Part shown: positions 44,775 through 52,015 of the stretch, one piece after another
Position numbering within the stretch: the first letter of the stretch is position 1
How the letters are laid out: each line of letters starts with the position of its first letter
Assembly: GCF_049366555.1 (NCBI RefSeq)
Contig: NZ_JBMMGT010000004.1
Span: forward strand, 42,666 to 106,665
Origin: Avibacterium volantium_A
Lineage (GTDB): Bacteria; Pseudomonadota; Gammaproteobacteria; Enterobacterales; Pasteurellaceae
DNA: 64,000 nt
Direction: 5' to 3'
The notes under the pieces: model-generated
Database searches by the model: none
Told to the model about the DNA's origin: nothing
Seen by the model: only the letters and a program-made list of their open reading frames with translations
Made by a program: the position numbers and the translations under genes

Positions 44775-44947
44775 ATTCGCTCCTTTCATATAAGGGATAA
44801 TGTTTTATTTTGATTCACTTTAATCATCTAAAGTGTACTTGGCTATGCTATTCTAATTTGGCAAAAATGAAAATAAAAAATTTTATTTTTGCTTAAAATT
44901 TGTGAGATTAAATGGCATTGGAATGATTTGGATCAGTGGGAGGGAAA

Positions 44948-45223
44948 ATGAAAGTCAAAAAATTTGCCGTTTATGGGCGTGTACAAGGGGTGGGTTTTCG
45001 CTATTTCACTTGGAGAGAAGCCTGCAAAATTGGGCTAACGGGCTGGGTAAAAAATCTTTCGGACGGAAGCGTTTTAGTGATCGCTAAAGGGTCGGAAGAA
45101 CAATTAACCCAGCTTTATCAATGGTTGCAGCGCGGCTCACCCAGTGCAGTGGTAAAACAAGTGATTATGGAAGACTATCCTGATAATGAGAGCTTCTACG
45201 ATTTTTCTGTGCGCCGAACTTAA
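44948..45223 (+). CDS. acyP: Acylphosphatase
   Basis: This 91-residue enzyme hydrolyses acyl phosphates. The catalytic arginine is Arg18 in GRVQGVGFRYF, and the asparagine is Asn36 in GWVKNLSDGSV. The C-terminal FSVRRT strand is typical. I chose ATG 44948, which has GGGAGGGAAA directly upstream. E. coli yccX lies in the same neighbourhood with mgsA, yccT and tusE. Convergent with the EamA-type gene, 14 bases apart. Confidence 0.96.
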   Translation: MKVKKFAVYGRVQGVGFRYFTWREACKIGLTGWVKNLSDGSVLVIAKGSEEQLTQLYQWLQRGSPSAVVKQVIMEDYPDNESFYDFSVRRT

Positions 45224-45237
45224 TCTATCGTTTAAGG

Positions 45238-46134
45238 TTAGGCTTTGCTTCGATTTAACGCAATCAGACAGCCGATTAATACAACACTTGCCCCTAAGGC
45301 TTGGGCAAGGTTGATCCGTTCTCCTAAGGTGTAATAACCAATGATGGCGGTAGGAATCGGCACAAGCAATTGGAGCAAATTAAAGGTTACAATGCCTTGT
45401 TTTTGCACAATATAAAAAGCAAACAACATTCCTGTTGCCATTCCATAAATCCCTACCAAAGCAAGGGCGCTGAGCATTAGTCTTGGGGTGTGTTGAAGTT
45501 CGGCAATTTTGCCAGAATATAGGGCAAGCACTAAGAAAATCAGCCCTGCAATTGTGGCGGTGGACGCGCTAATGACAAAAACGGGCAATTTTTGCACCGC
45601 ACTTTTCACTAGTAAATTTTGTAGGGATTGAATAAAAATGCCCAAAAATAAAAACACGGCGCCAAGAACAAATTGCTGTTCGCCCCCTTGCTGATTGCCA
45701 TTCAGGACAAAAATAAACGAGCCAATAATGGCAAGTAACGATCCCAAATAAAAAGCACGCTGTTTCACTTTTTGCCGTTCATCAGCGAAAAAAATCGCTG
45801 CGATGGCAATCCCTAAAGGCATTGCCAGAATGCCAAAAATACTGCCAGAAAGGGCGGAAGTAAGCCTTAATCCGTTAATAAAGAAATACATATTCCCCGC
45901 CATAAAAACGCCCAGTAAAAGCAAGGTGAGCAACAAGCGTGGCTGTTTGAAAATCTCAAATAAAGTGTTTCTAAATTTGAACACACAGATCAGGATAAAC
46001 AGAATACCACCCGATAAAAAACGCACAGCATTGTTATTGAAAGTGTCAAAATGCAGGCTCATCACGCGTAAAATCGGGAAACCAAGCCCCATCAGTAAAA
46101 TATACAGTGCATTGGTGCTGAGCGTTGTTTTCAT
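45238..46134 (-). CDS. EamA-type drug/metabolite transporter
   Basis: This is an inner-membrane protein of the EamA/RhaT (DMT) superfamily, with 298 residues, about ten hydrophobic segments, and two EamA repeats (about 8-140 and 155-290). The late IIGYYTLGERINLAQALGASVVLIGCLIALN is the hallmark of the second repeat. It starts 12 bases after the last yfe permease on the same strand, with AAGGCAG before the ATG, so it is probably the fifth gene of the metal-transporter operon. The substrate is unknown. Confidence 0.85.
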   Translation of the reverse strand: MKTTLSTNALYILLMGLGFPILRVMSLHFDTFNNNAVRFLSGGILFILICVFKFRNTLFEIFKQPRLLLTLLLLGVFMAGNMYFFINGLRLTSALSGSIFGILAMPLGIAIAAIFFADERQKVKQRAFYLGSLLAIIGSFIFVLNGNQQGGEQQFVLGAVFLFLGIFIQSLQNLLVKSAVQKLPVFVISASTATIAGLIFLVLALYSGKIAELQHTPRLMLSALALVGIYGMATGMLFAFYIVQKQGIVTFNLLQLLVPIPTAIIGYYTLGERINLAQALGASVVLIGCLIALNRSKA

Positions 46135-46146
46135 CGGTGGTCTGCC

Positions 46147-46980
46147 TTATTTGATGGGGCGAAATTTGCGATAGCCTAAAGCCAGTGCAAAACACAGCGC
46201 TTGCAACAAAATAATCGTTGGACCAGTGGCGGCATCAAGATGATAACTCAAAATGATGCCCAAAAAACTGCTGCTTGTGGCAGTTGCAATGGCGATTAAG
46301 AGCATTTTGTTGAAATTCTTACTTAGCACATAAGCAGTGATTCCCGGGGAAATCAGCATTGCCGTGACTAAGATAATGCCCACCACTTGCATTGTGCTGA
46401 TAATGGTTAGAGCGAGCAAAAACAGCAAGCTGTAGTGCAATGTTGTTACCGCAAGCCCGATAACGCGAGCGTGATTGGGATCAAAACAGAAAAGCAGAAA
46501 ATCTTGTTTTTTCAGCAAGATAACTAGCAAAACAAGGGCGGCGATAATCAGTGTTTGGATTAATTCTTGCGGTGTGATGCCTAATAAATTACCGAATAAA
46601 ATATGCGTTAAGTGCTGCTCTGTTTCCACTTTGCTGAATAATACAAGCCCTAGCGCGAACATTCCGGAAAACATAATCCCCATTACGGTGTCTTCCTTAA
46701 TTCGGCTGTGGGACTTTAAATAGCCAATCCCAAAGGCGCACAGCAAGCCTGAAACTAGCGCACCGATGGCTAAAGGAATACTCGCCACATAAGCTAACAC
46801 GATACCCGGCAAAACCGAATGGGAAATGGCATCGCCCATTAGCGACCAGCCTTTTAAAATCAAGAAACAAGAAAGCACGGCACAAATCACCGCAATGATT
46901 AACGCTATAAACAAGGCATTTTGCATAAAGGGATAACTGAGCGGCTCAAACCACCAATTCGCGAAATCAACCCAGCTCAT
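46147..46980 (-). CDS. yfeD: Mn/Fe ABC transporter permease YfeD-type
   Basis: This is the second membrane permease of a metal-ion ABC importer (ABC-3 family), with 277 residues and about eight hydrophobic segments. The cytoplasmic ATPase-contact loop containing MGDAISHSVLPGIVLAY near residue 50 is conserved, and LISPGITAYVLSKNF lies near 205. I chose ATG 46980 because AAGGAG precedes it; it overlaps the yfeC stop by 14 bases. It pairs with YfeC to form the channel for YfeA-delivered metal. Confidence 0.93.
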   Translation of the reverse strand: MSWVDFANWWFEPLSYPFMQNALFIALIIAVICAVLSCFLILKGWSLMGDAISHSVLPGIVLAYVASIPLAIGALVSGLLCAFGIGYLKSHSRIKEDTVMGIMFSGMFALGLVLFSKVETEQHLTHILFGNLLGITPQELIQTLIIAALVLLVILLKKQDFLLFCFDPNHARVIGLAVTTLHYSLLFLLALTIISTMQVVGIILVTAMLISPGITAYVLSKNFNKMLLIAIATATSSSFLGIILSYHLDAATGPTIILLQALCFALALGYRKFRPIK

Positions 46981-47830
46981 TATGTTGCTCCTTATTAGCG
47001 GCACGCTTATGGCGTAAAATACCGTATTTTGGGGAAAGGAAAAAGGCGCTCAAGAAAAGTGCGGTCTGAAAACAGACAATTAATCCGCCTGTTGCGCCGT
47101 CTAAATAATAGCTGATGTACACACCGAGTACGCTACTGCTTATGCCGAGGCTCACCGCAATCATAACTAAGGTTTTAAAACGATCCGTAAGCAAATATGC
47201 CGTTGCCCCTGGTGTGATAACCATTGCGATCACTAAAATTGCGCCAACGGTTTGCAAAGCTGCCACCACACAAGCGCTTAATAAGGTGAAAAATAATATT
47301 TTGTAATGAAGCGGCGGCAGTCCCACGGCGGAGGCTTGCATTTCATCAAAAAAGACTAGTAACAGATCTTTCCAAAAAATCAGCAATAGCACAAAACAAA
47401 TGCTGATAATGATGGCTACTTGCCAAATATCTTCCGTTGAAATGCCTAACAGGTTGCCTAATACAATATCTTGCACATTAATGGCGGTGGGATTAAGGGA
47501 AATGATAAATAACCCGAGAGCAAAAAAGGTGGTAAAAATAAAACCGATCACCGCATCTTGGCGTAAATTGGACAGGGATTTCACCCAGAGAATAGAAAGT
47601 GCGGCTAAAATTCCCGAAAAAAATGCGCCAATCACATAAGGAAAAGAAAAGGCATAGGCGATGGCAACACCAGGAACAACCGAATGAGAAAGCGCATCGC
47701 CAATCAATGACCAGCCTTTCAGCATTAAATAAGCGGATAAAAAAGCACAAATACCACCAACCATTGCACTTAACACAAAGGCGTTAATCATATAATCATA
47801 TTGGAAAGGTTCTAATAATAAGGCGATCAT
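46967..47830 (-). CDS. yfeC: Mn/Fe ABC transporter permease YfeC-type
   Basis: This 287-residue ABC-3 family permease has about eight hydrophobic segments and the ATPase-contact motif IGDALSHSVVPGVAIAY near residue 41. The sequence is clearly paralogous to YfeD (matching SLIGDALSHSV and VITPGATAYLLTDRF). The ATG overlaps the yfeB stop codon in an ATGA arrangement, so translation is coupled. The family handles Mn(II), Fe(II) and Zn(II). Confidence 0.94.
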   Translation of the reverse strand: MIALLLEPFQYDYMINAFVLSAMVGGICAFLSAYLMLKGWSLIGDALSHSVVPGVAIAYAFSFPYVIGAFFSGILAALSILWVKSLSNLRQDAVIGFIFTTFFALGLFIISLNPTAINVQDIVLGNLLGISTEDIWQVAIIISICFVLLLIFWKDLLLVFFDEMQASAVGLPPLHYKILFFTLLSACVVAALQTVGAILVIAMVITPGATAYLLTDRFKTLVMIAVSLGISSSVLGVYISYYLDGATGGLIVCFQTALFLSAFFLSPKYGILRHKRAANKEQHNELG

Positions 47831-48744
47831 TGGCTGTTCTCTTTGTCAGTACGACAGGGGCAATCTTCTAGATTACAATCACGTACGATTGGTGCAGGCG
47901 GATCGTTTTTCGTTTGTCCGTAAAATACAGCAGGCAGTTCATCATCGGTAAGCACCGTTACGGTGCGCTCGTCTTCATCATCGTGCAAATCACGCCCACT
48001 CAGTTTCACGTTACGCAGCACGCCACCGAATACTTGCTCTAAATTTTGCTGAGTAAAGGTGGTGGCGGTGCTACCCTGAGCAAGCACGGTGCGGTTAATC
48101 ATAATCACTTGATCACAATAATCTGGCACTGCGCCTAAATTATGGGTAGAAACTAAAATTAAATAACCTTCTTCACGCAAGTTGGCAAGCAAGTCCATAA
48201 TCGCTGCTTCCGTTTGCACATCAACGCCGGTGAAAGGTTCATCAAGCAGAATAATTTTACTTTTTTGTGCCAGCGCACGAGCCAGAAAAACGCGTTTTTT
48301 CTGCCCACCAGAAAGCTCGCCAATTTGACGCTGTGCGAGATGCGCGATATTTAAGCGCTCCATTGCCAGCTGAACTTCTTGTTTATCAAGTGCGGTGGGA
48401 ATTCTGAGAAAATTCATATAACCATAACGCCCCATCATTACCACATCGTAAACGGATACGGGAAATTGCCAATCCACTTCTTCACTTTGTGGCACATAGG
48501 CGATTAAATTTTGCTTTAATGCTTTCTTAATCGGCTGATGGCAAAGCAACACTTGCCCTTGTTGCGGTTTTACCAACCCCATTAAACTTTTGAATAAAGT
48601 GGATTTTCCACTGCCATTCACCCCCACCAAAGCACAGGTTGTGCCACCTTGTAGCTGAAAAGACACATTATGAATGGCGGTATGTCCGTTGTTATAACGA
48701 ACTGTTACGTCCTGTACTTCAATGGTGGGCTGATTATTGGGCAT
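47827..48744 (-). CDS. yfeB: Mn/Fe ABC transporter ATP-binding protein YfeB-type, cysteine-bearing tail
   Basis: This 305-residue ATPase powers the importer. Walker A GVNGSGKST is near residue 35, the signature LSGGQKKR near 135, Walker B IILLDEPFTGVD near 155, and STHN near 187. After the ATPase core (about 245 residues) comes an acidic linker and a C-terminal segment with Cys290, Cys295 and Cys297 (DCNLEDCPC). I do not know whether this tail is common in the family. I chose ATG 48744, which has AAGGA upstream; the frame overlaps the end of yfeA by 11 bases. Confidence 0.94.
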   Translation of the reverse strand: MPNNQPTIEVQDVTVRYNNGHTAIHNVSFQLQGGTTCALVGVNGSGKSTLFKSLMGLVKPQQGQVLLCHQPIKKALKQNLIAYVPQSEEVDWQFPVSVYDVVMMGRYGYMNFLRIPTALDKQEVQLAMERLNIAHLAQRQIGELSGGQKKRVFLARALAQKSKIILLDEPFTGVDVQTEAAIMDLLANLREEGYLILVSTHNLGAVPDYCDQVIMINRTVLAQGSTATTFTQQNLEQVFGGVLRNVKLSGRDLHDDEDERTVTVLTDDELPAVFYGQTKNDPPAPIVRDCNLEDCPCRTDKENSQ

Positions 48745-49621
48745 TTTCAAATCCTTCAATAATGGTGGAAATGGTGGTGTTGAGCAAATCTAAATAACTG
48801 GGAACTGGCCCTTTGGCGTTGGAAAGGGAATCCACATAAAGCACACCACCATAATGAATTTGGCTTTCTTTCGCCACTTGTTGTGCAGGCTTTGGCGAAA
48901 TGGTGCTTTCACTGAAAATCACCGGAATCTGATGTTGGCGAATTAAATCAATCAGTTTACGCACTTGTTGTGGCGTGCCTTGCTGTTCTGCATTCACCGC
49001 CCAAAGATAAACTTCATTAAAACCATAATCTTGCGCTAAATAACTAAATGCCCCTTCAGAAGTGGCAAGCCAGCGTTGTGCTTGGGGAATTTTGTCCAAT
49101 TTAGGGCGAAGCGTGCTATCTAAAGTGCGGATCTTTTTTGCGTAATTTTCTGCATTTTGACGGTAAGTTTCGGCATTTTGTGGATCATATTTGATCAGCG
49201 CATTTTTGATATTTTCTACATAAATTAATGCGTTGCTTGGCGACATCCACGCGTGGGGATTAGGGAGTTTTTTCTCACCATTTTCCGCAATAAAAATAGG
49301 TTGAATGCCTTCTGTAACCACGACCGCGGGTTTATCTTTTACATTCTGGAAAAAACGCTCAAACCAACGTTCTAAGTTTAACCCGTTCCATAGCACAAGA
49401 TCTGCTGTCTGCGCTTTAACAATATCTTTTGGCGTTGGCTCATAGCCGTGAATTTCTGCGCCTGCCTTGGTGATGGATTCCACGCTGGCGGCATCACCAG
49501 CAATATTTTGCGCCATATCTTGAATAATGGTAAAGGTGGTAACCACTTTGAATTTAGCATAGCTTGCGGGGCTAAACAACATTGCGGCAGAAAGCGCGAT
49601 GGTAGCGAACTGTTTCAACAT
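48734..49621 (-). CDS. yfeA: Mn/Fe ABC transporter periplasmic metal-binding protein YfeA-type
   Basis: This 295-residue cluster A-I binding protein captures divalent metal in the periplasm. A signal peptide ends near residue 22 (SPASYAKFK). The metal ligands are in HGYEPTPKD (His), NPHAWMSP (His), FSESTIS (Glu) and YVDSLS (Asp); the two-His, Glu and Asp set is that of manganese/iron binding proteins rather than zinc-specific ZnuA, which has a His-rich loop. AAAGGAG precedes ATG 49621. It leads yfeABCD and is preceded by a promoter with a Fur-like box. Confidence 0.93.
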   Translation of the reverse strand: MLKQFATIALSAAMLFSPASYAKFKVVTTFTIIQDMAQNIAGDAASVESITKAGAEIHGYEPTPKDIVKAQTADLVLWNGLNLERWFERFFQNVKDKPAVVVTEGIQPIFIAENGEKKLPNPHAWMSPSNALIYVENIKNALIKYDPQNAETYRQNAENYAKKIRTLDSTLRPKLDKIPQAQRWLATSEGAFSYLAQDYGFNEVYLWAVNAEQQGTPQQVRKLIDLIRQHQIPVIFSESTISPKPAQQVAKESQIHYGGVLYVDSLSNAKGPVPSYLDLLNTTISTIIEGFENAQ

Positions 49622-49652
49622 AAATTCTCCTTTTAATGAATCGTTTTCCGCT

Positions 49653-49680
49653 ATTATAAAGCACAAAGCTCATCAAGTAA
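49653..49680 (-). promoter_or_regulatory. Promoter of yfeA operon
   Basis: On the minus strand, TATAAT (49653-49658) is a perfect -10 element and TTACTT (49675-49680) is a weak -35 at 16 bases. The start of transcription would lie near 49646, giving a 25-base leader. Confidence 0.6.
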
Positions 49681-49699
49681 ATGCGAATGATTCTCAAAT
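49679..49699 (-). promoter_or_regulatory. Fur-box-like site in front of yfeA
   Basis: The minus strand reads TTTGAGAATCATTCGCATTT; GAGAATCATTCGC agrees with ten of thirteen positions of GATAATCATTATC in the Fur consensus. It overlaps the -35 region, the usual repressing position, and touches the tusE stop codon. Confidence 0.65.
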
Positions 49700-50028
49700 T
49701 ATAGGCATTTTGCTGGTTTTGGTAACCCTGCCAGTTTTGTGGCTTGCTTGGCTGGCCCTTCTGGGAATAAGCGTTGTAAATAACGGCTGTTGCCCTTATC
49801 TTCACCTAATTTTTGCGCCATTGCTTTCACCAACATTCTGATCGCCGGTGAAGTGTTATATTCCTGATAAAAATCACGCACAAAATGAATCACTTCCCAA
49901 TGGGCTTCGGTTAAACTTAGCCCTTCCTTTTCTGCAATGGCTAGTGCTACTTCGGGCGTCCATTGTGTTAAATCCAACAAATAACCTTCGTTATCGGTTT
50001 CAATAATCGTATCGTTAATATTGAGCAT
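49699..50028 (-). CDS. tusE: Sulfur-relay protein TusE
   Basis: This small protein accepts persulfide from TusBCD and passes it to MnmA for 2-thiouridine in tRNA wobble positions. At 109 residues it matches the family (DsrC-like). The conserved penultimate cysteine is Cys108 in LPKPAKCL, and NSRYLQRLFPEGPAKQATKLAGLP is nearly invariant. I chose ATG 50028; AGGG lies upstream. The next gene upstream on the same strand is yccA, as in E. coli. Confidence 0.96.
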   Translation of the reverse strand: MLNINDTIIETDNEGYLLDLTQWTPEVALAIAEKEGLSLTEAHWEVIHFVRDFYQEYNTSPAIRMLVKAMAQKLGEDKGNSRYLQRLFPEGPAKQATKLAGLPKPAKCL

Positions 50029-50064
50029 TTTTGTTTCCCTATTCATTTTTTAATTATACAAAAA

Positions 50065-50082
50065 CGCCCCTAAAAAGGGGCG
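50065..50082 (-). terminator. Terminator between yccA and tusE
   Basis: CGCCCCT (50065-50071), loop AAAA, AGGGGCG (50076-50082). On the minus strand it is followed by TTTTTGT. It is placed after yccA and before tusE. Confidence 0.85.
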
Positions 50083-50107
50083 CTGAATTTACCAATTAAA
50101 GCAATAA

Positions 50108-50770
50108 TTAATCATTGCGTAAAATACCAAGTAAGTTTAATAAACTCACAAAGATATTATAAATCGACACATAAAGGCTTACGGTTGCGCGAATATAGTT
50201 GGTTTCACCGCCGTGAATGATGCTGCTGGTTTGATATAAAATGCCCATACTAGAGAACACGATAAATAATGAGCTTAATGCCACATAGAATGCCGGCATT
50301 TTAAAGAAGAAGCTGGCGATCATTCCTACCACAAGCACGATAAACAAGGTAAACATCATACCAGAAAGGAATGACATATCTTTTTTCGTGCTGAGTACAT
50401 AGAAAGAACAGGCGAAGAACACCGCTGCAGTGCCACCGAGAGCAAGGGCGATTAAATCACCTAAACCTGCGCCAATATACATATTTAATACTGGCCCTAA
50501 AGAATAGCCGATAAAACCAGTTAAAGCGAAAGTGGAAAGAATCCCCCACGCACTGTTTTCTAAGGCGCTATTTAAAAATAATAAGCCATAAAAGCCCACC
50601 AATAACACACCAAAATGTAATGGGGCAACATTTAATGTCATTGCCACATAAGCAACAACCGCAGAAAAAGTTAAGGTTAACGCCAATAAGAAATAAGTGT
50701 TGCGTAACACCTTGTTGGTAGCCAACACCGATTCTTGACGGCTGTCTTCAACGATTAAACGAGATTGCAT
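50108..50770 (-). CDS. yccA: YccA, BI-1 family membrane protein
   Basis: This 220-residue inner-membrane protein has seven predicted segments and belongs to the Bax-inhibitor-1/YccA family. In E. coli YccA binds and is degraded by FtsH and modulates it. Conserved DLIALALGGTAAVFFACS and the C-terminal SLYVSIYNIFVSLLNLLGI are present. I chose ATG 50770 because AGGAGCG precedes it; an in-frame start ten codons upstream lacks support. It lies next to tusE. Confidence 0.93.
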   Translation of the reverse strand: MQSRLIVEDSRQESVLATNKVLRNTYFLLALTLTFSAVVAYVAMTLNVAPLHFGVLLVGFYGLLFLNSALENSAWGILSTFALTGFIGYSLGPVLNMYIGAGLGDLIALALGGTAAVFFACSFYVLSTKKDMSFLSGMMFTLFIVLVVGMIASFFFKMPAFYVALSSLFIVFSSMGILYQTSSIIHGGETNYIRATVSLYVSIYNIFVSLLNLLGILRND

Positions 50771-50946
50771 AAACGCTCCTGTTATTAATATAAAAATCAA
50801 GGTTATAAAGTATAGGCTAGTAGGGGAAAAGTCAATGAATGTCGATGGATTTTTATCAGTTTAACATTGGCTTGCATAGGAAAAAAACGTGAGGATTGTT
50901 ATAATTCAACACAATTTTGACGAAATCAGCAACAAAACAAATAACA

Positions 50947-51387
50947 ATGCAATTAGAAAAAAACTTTTGGCAGCATAAATCGCTGTTAGAAATGAATGAA
51001 GCAGAATGGGAAGCCCTGTGCGATGGTTGCGGCAAATGCTGTTATCGTAAATTTATTGAGGGCCGTGGACGGCGCAAAAAGCTGTATTTCACTCGCATTG
51101 CCTGCAATTTGCTTGATTTAGACAGCACGAAGTGCGGTAATTATGTGCAACGTTTTCAACTTGAGCCAGATTGCACCAAACTCACCAAAAAGAATTTGCC
51201 TGATTTCCATTGGCTGCCAGCCACCTGCGCTTATCGGTTATTATATGAAAATAAACCGCTGTTTGATTGGCATCCGTTAATTTCTGGCGATCCAAATAGC
51301 GTAAAGCTCGCGCATATTCCCATTGAAAACGGCATTCACGAAAAAGACGTGATTGATTGGTTTGAGTTTGTGATTGATGATGAGTAA
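50947..51387 (+). CDS. ycgN: YcgN family (UPF0260) cysteine-rich protein
   Basis: This 146-residue protein has the cysteine cluster LCDGCGKCCYRKF near residue 29 and further cysteines in ACNLLDLDSTKCGNY and EPDCTKL, typical of the YkgJ/UPF0260 group, which is suspected to bind iron-sulfur or zinc. The family motif WLPATCAYRLL is intact. The start is ATG 50947; upstream TTG codons are unlikely, and no strong ribosome site is seen. Function unknown. Divergent from yccA. Confidence 0.92.
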   Translation: MQLEKNFWQHKSLLEMNEAEWEALCDGCGKCCYRKFIEGRGRRKKLYFTRIACNLLDLDSTKCGNYVQRFQLEPDCTKLTKKNLPDFHWLPATCAYRLLYENKPLFDWHPLISGDPNSVKLAHIPIENGIHEKDVIDWFEFVIDDE

Positions 51388-51396
51388 AGATGAATA

Positions 51397-51428
51397 AAAA
51401 AGTGCGGTAAAAAACTACCGCATTTTTT
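51397..51428. terminator. Terminator with an uptake signal in its 5' arm
   Basis: AAAAAGTGCGGTA (51397-51409) pairs with TACCGCATTTTTT (51416-51428). The uptake signal AAGTGCGGT is in one arm. It sits between convergent ycgN and the DUF805 gene. Confidence 0.85.
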
Positions 51429-51815
51429 CTATATAATGAATTTAGCGTGGGGGACTTGCTCATTCACTGGATTTTTAGGATCTTCGCCAAAACGATTTAT
51501 CCCCCGTGTTCCGTCTAAACAAGCAAAGACGAATAGCACAATAAAACCGATTACTGGAATAAAGGCAATTAATAACCACCAGCCAGAGCGATCGGTATCG
51601 TGCAATCGTCTTACTCTCACTGCCAAAGAAGGAATTAAGGTTGCAAGTCCATAAACGCCACTAAATCCGAAATCGTTATTAAGTAAAACAAAATCGAGTA
51701 AACCTAAAATTACATACAGTAAAAAATCAACCGCCACAAACCACCAAAATTCTTTACGTCTTGCACGCCCATTAAATTGAGCATAGTTTTTTAGTACATA
51801 CAAATACCAGTTCAT
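51429..51815 (-). CDS. DUF805 family inner-membrane protein
   Basis: This 128-residue protein has the DUF805 features: an N-terminal NYAQFNGRARRKEFWWF motif, three to four hydrophobic segments, RVRRLHDTDRSGWWLLIAFIP near residue 66, and the DGTRGINRFGEDP ending. The family resembles E. coli YhaH. Function unknown. Single gene, convergent with ycgN. Confidence 0.9.
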   Translation of the reverse strand: MNWYLYVLKNYAQFNGRARRKEFWWFVAVDFLLYVILGLLDFVLLNNDFGFSGVYGLATLIPSLAVRVRRLHDTDRSGWWLLIAFIPVIGFIVLFVFACLDGTRGINRFGEDPKNPVNEQVPHAKFII

Positions 51816-51914
51816 TTTTATCCTTTAATTTTCCTTGAAAAATTTAATTATTCTAGAAATTGGCAATATCTCTGTCAATTAGCAAATTTTTGTCTTTAAA
51901 AGAAAAAATCTTTA

Positions 51915-51930
51915 TTTGACGGAGATCACG
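51915..51930 (+). promoter_or_regulatory. CRP-like site upstream of glycogen operon
   Basis: TTTGA-CGGAGA-TCACG matches eight of ten half-site positions (TGTGA-N6-TCACA). Its centre is about 60 bases before the start predicted by the promoter at 51948-51975, the class I spacing. Confidence 0.55.
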
Positions 51931-51947
51931 AATTTAAAGGAAACCGT

Positions 51948-51975
51948 TTGCTTTTAACTCATTGATTTGTAGAAT
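51948..51975 (+). promoter_or_regulatory. Candidate promoter of malQ-glg operon
   Basis: TTGCTT at 51948-51953 and TAGAAT at 51970-51975 with a 16-base spacer. Transcription would begin near 51982, upstream of ATG 52016, which supports that start for MalQ. Confidence 0.5.
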
Positions 51976-52015
51976 GAAGTTAATTCTCCAGTATTTATGG
52001 TTGTTGGAAAAGCAT

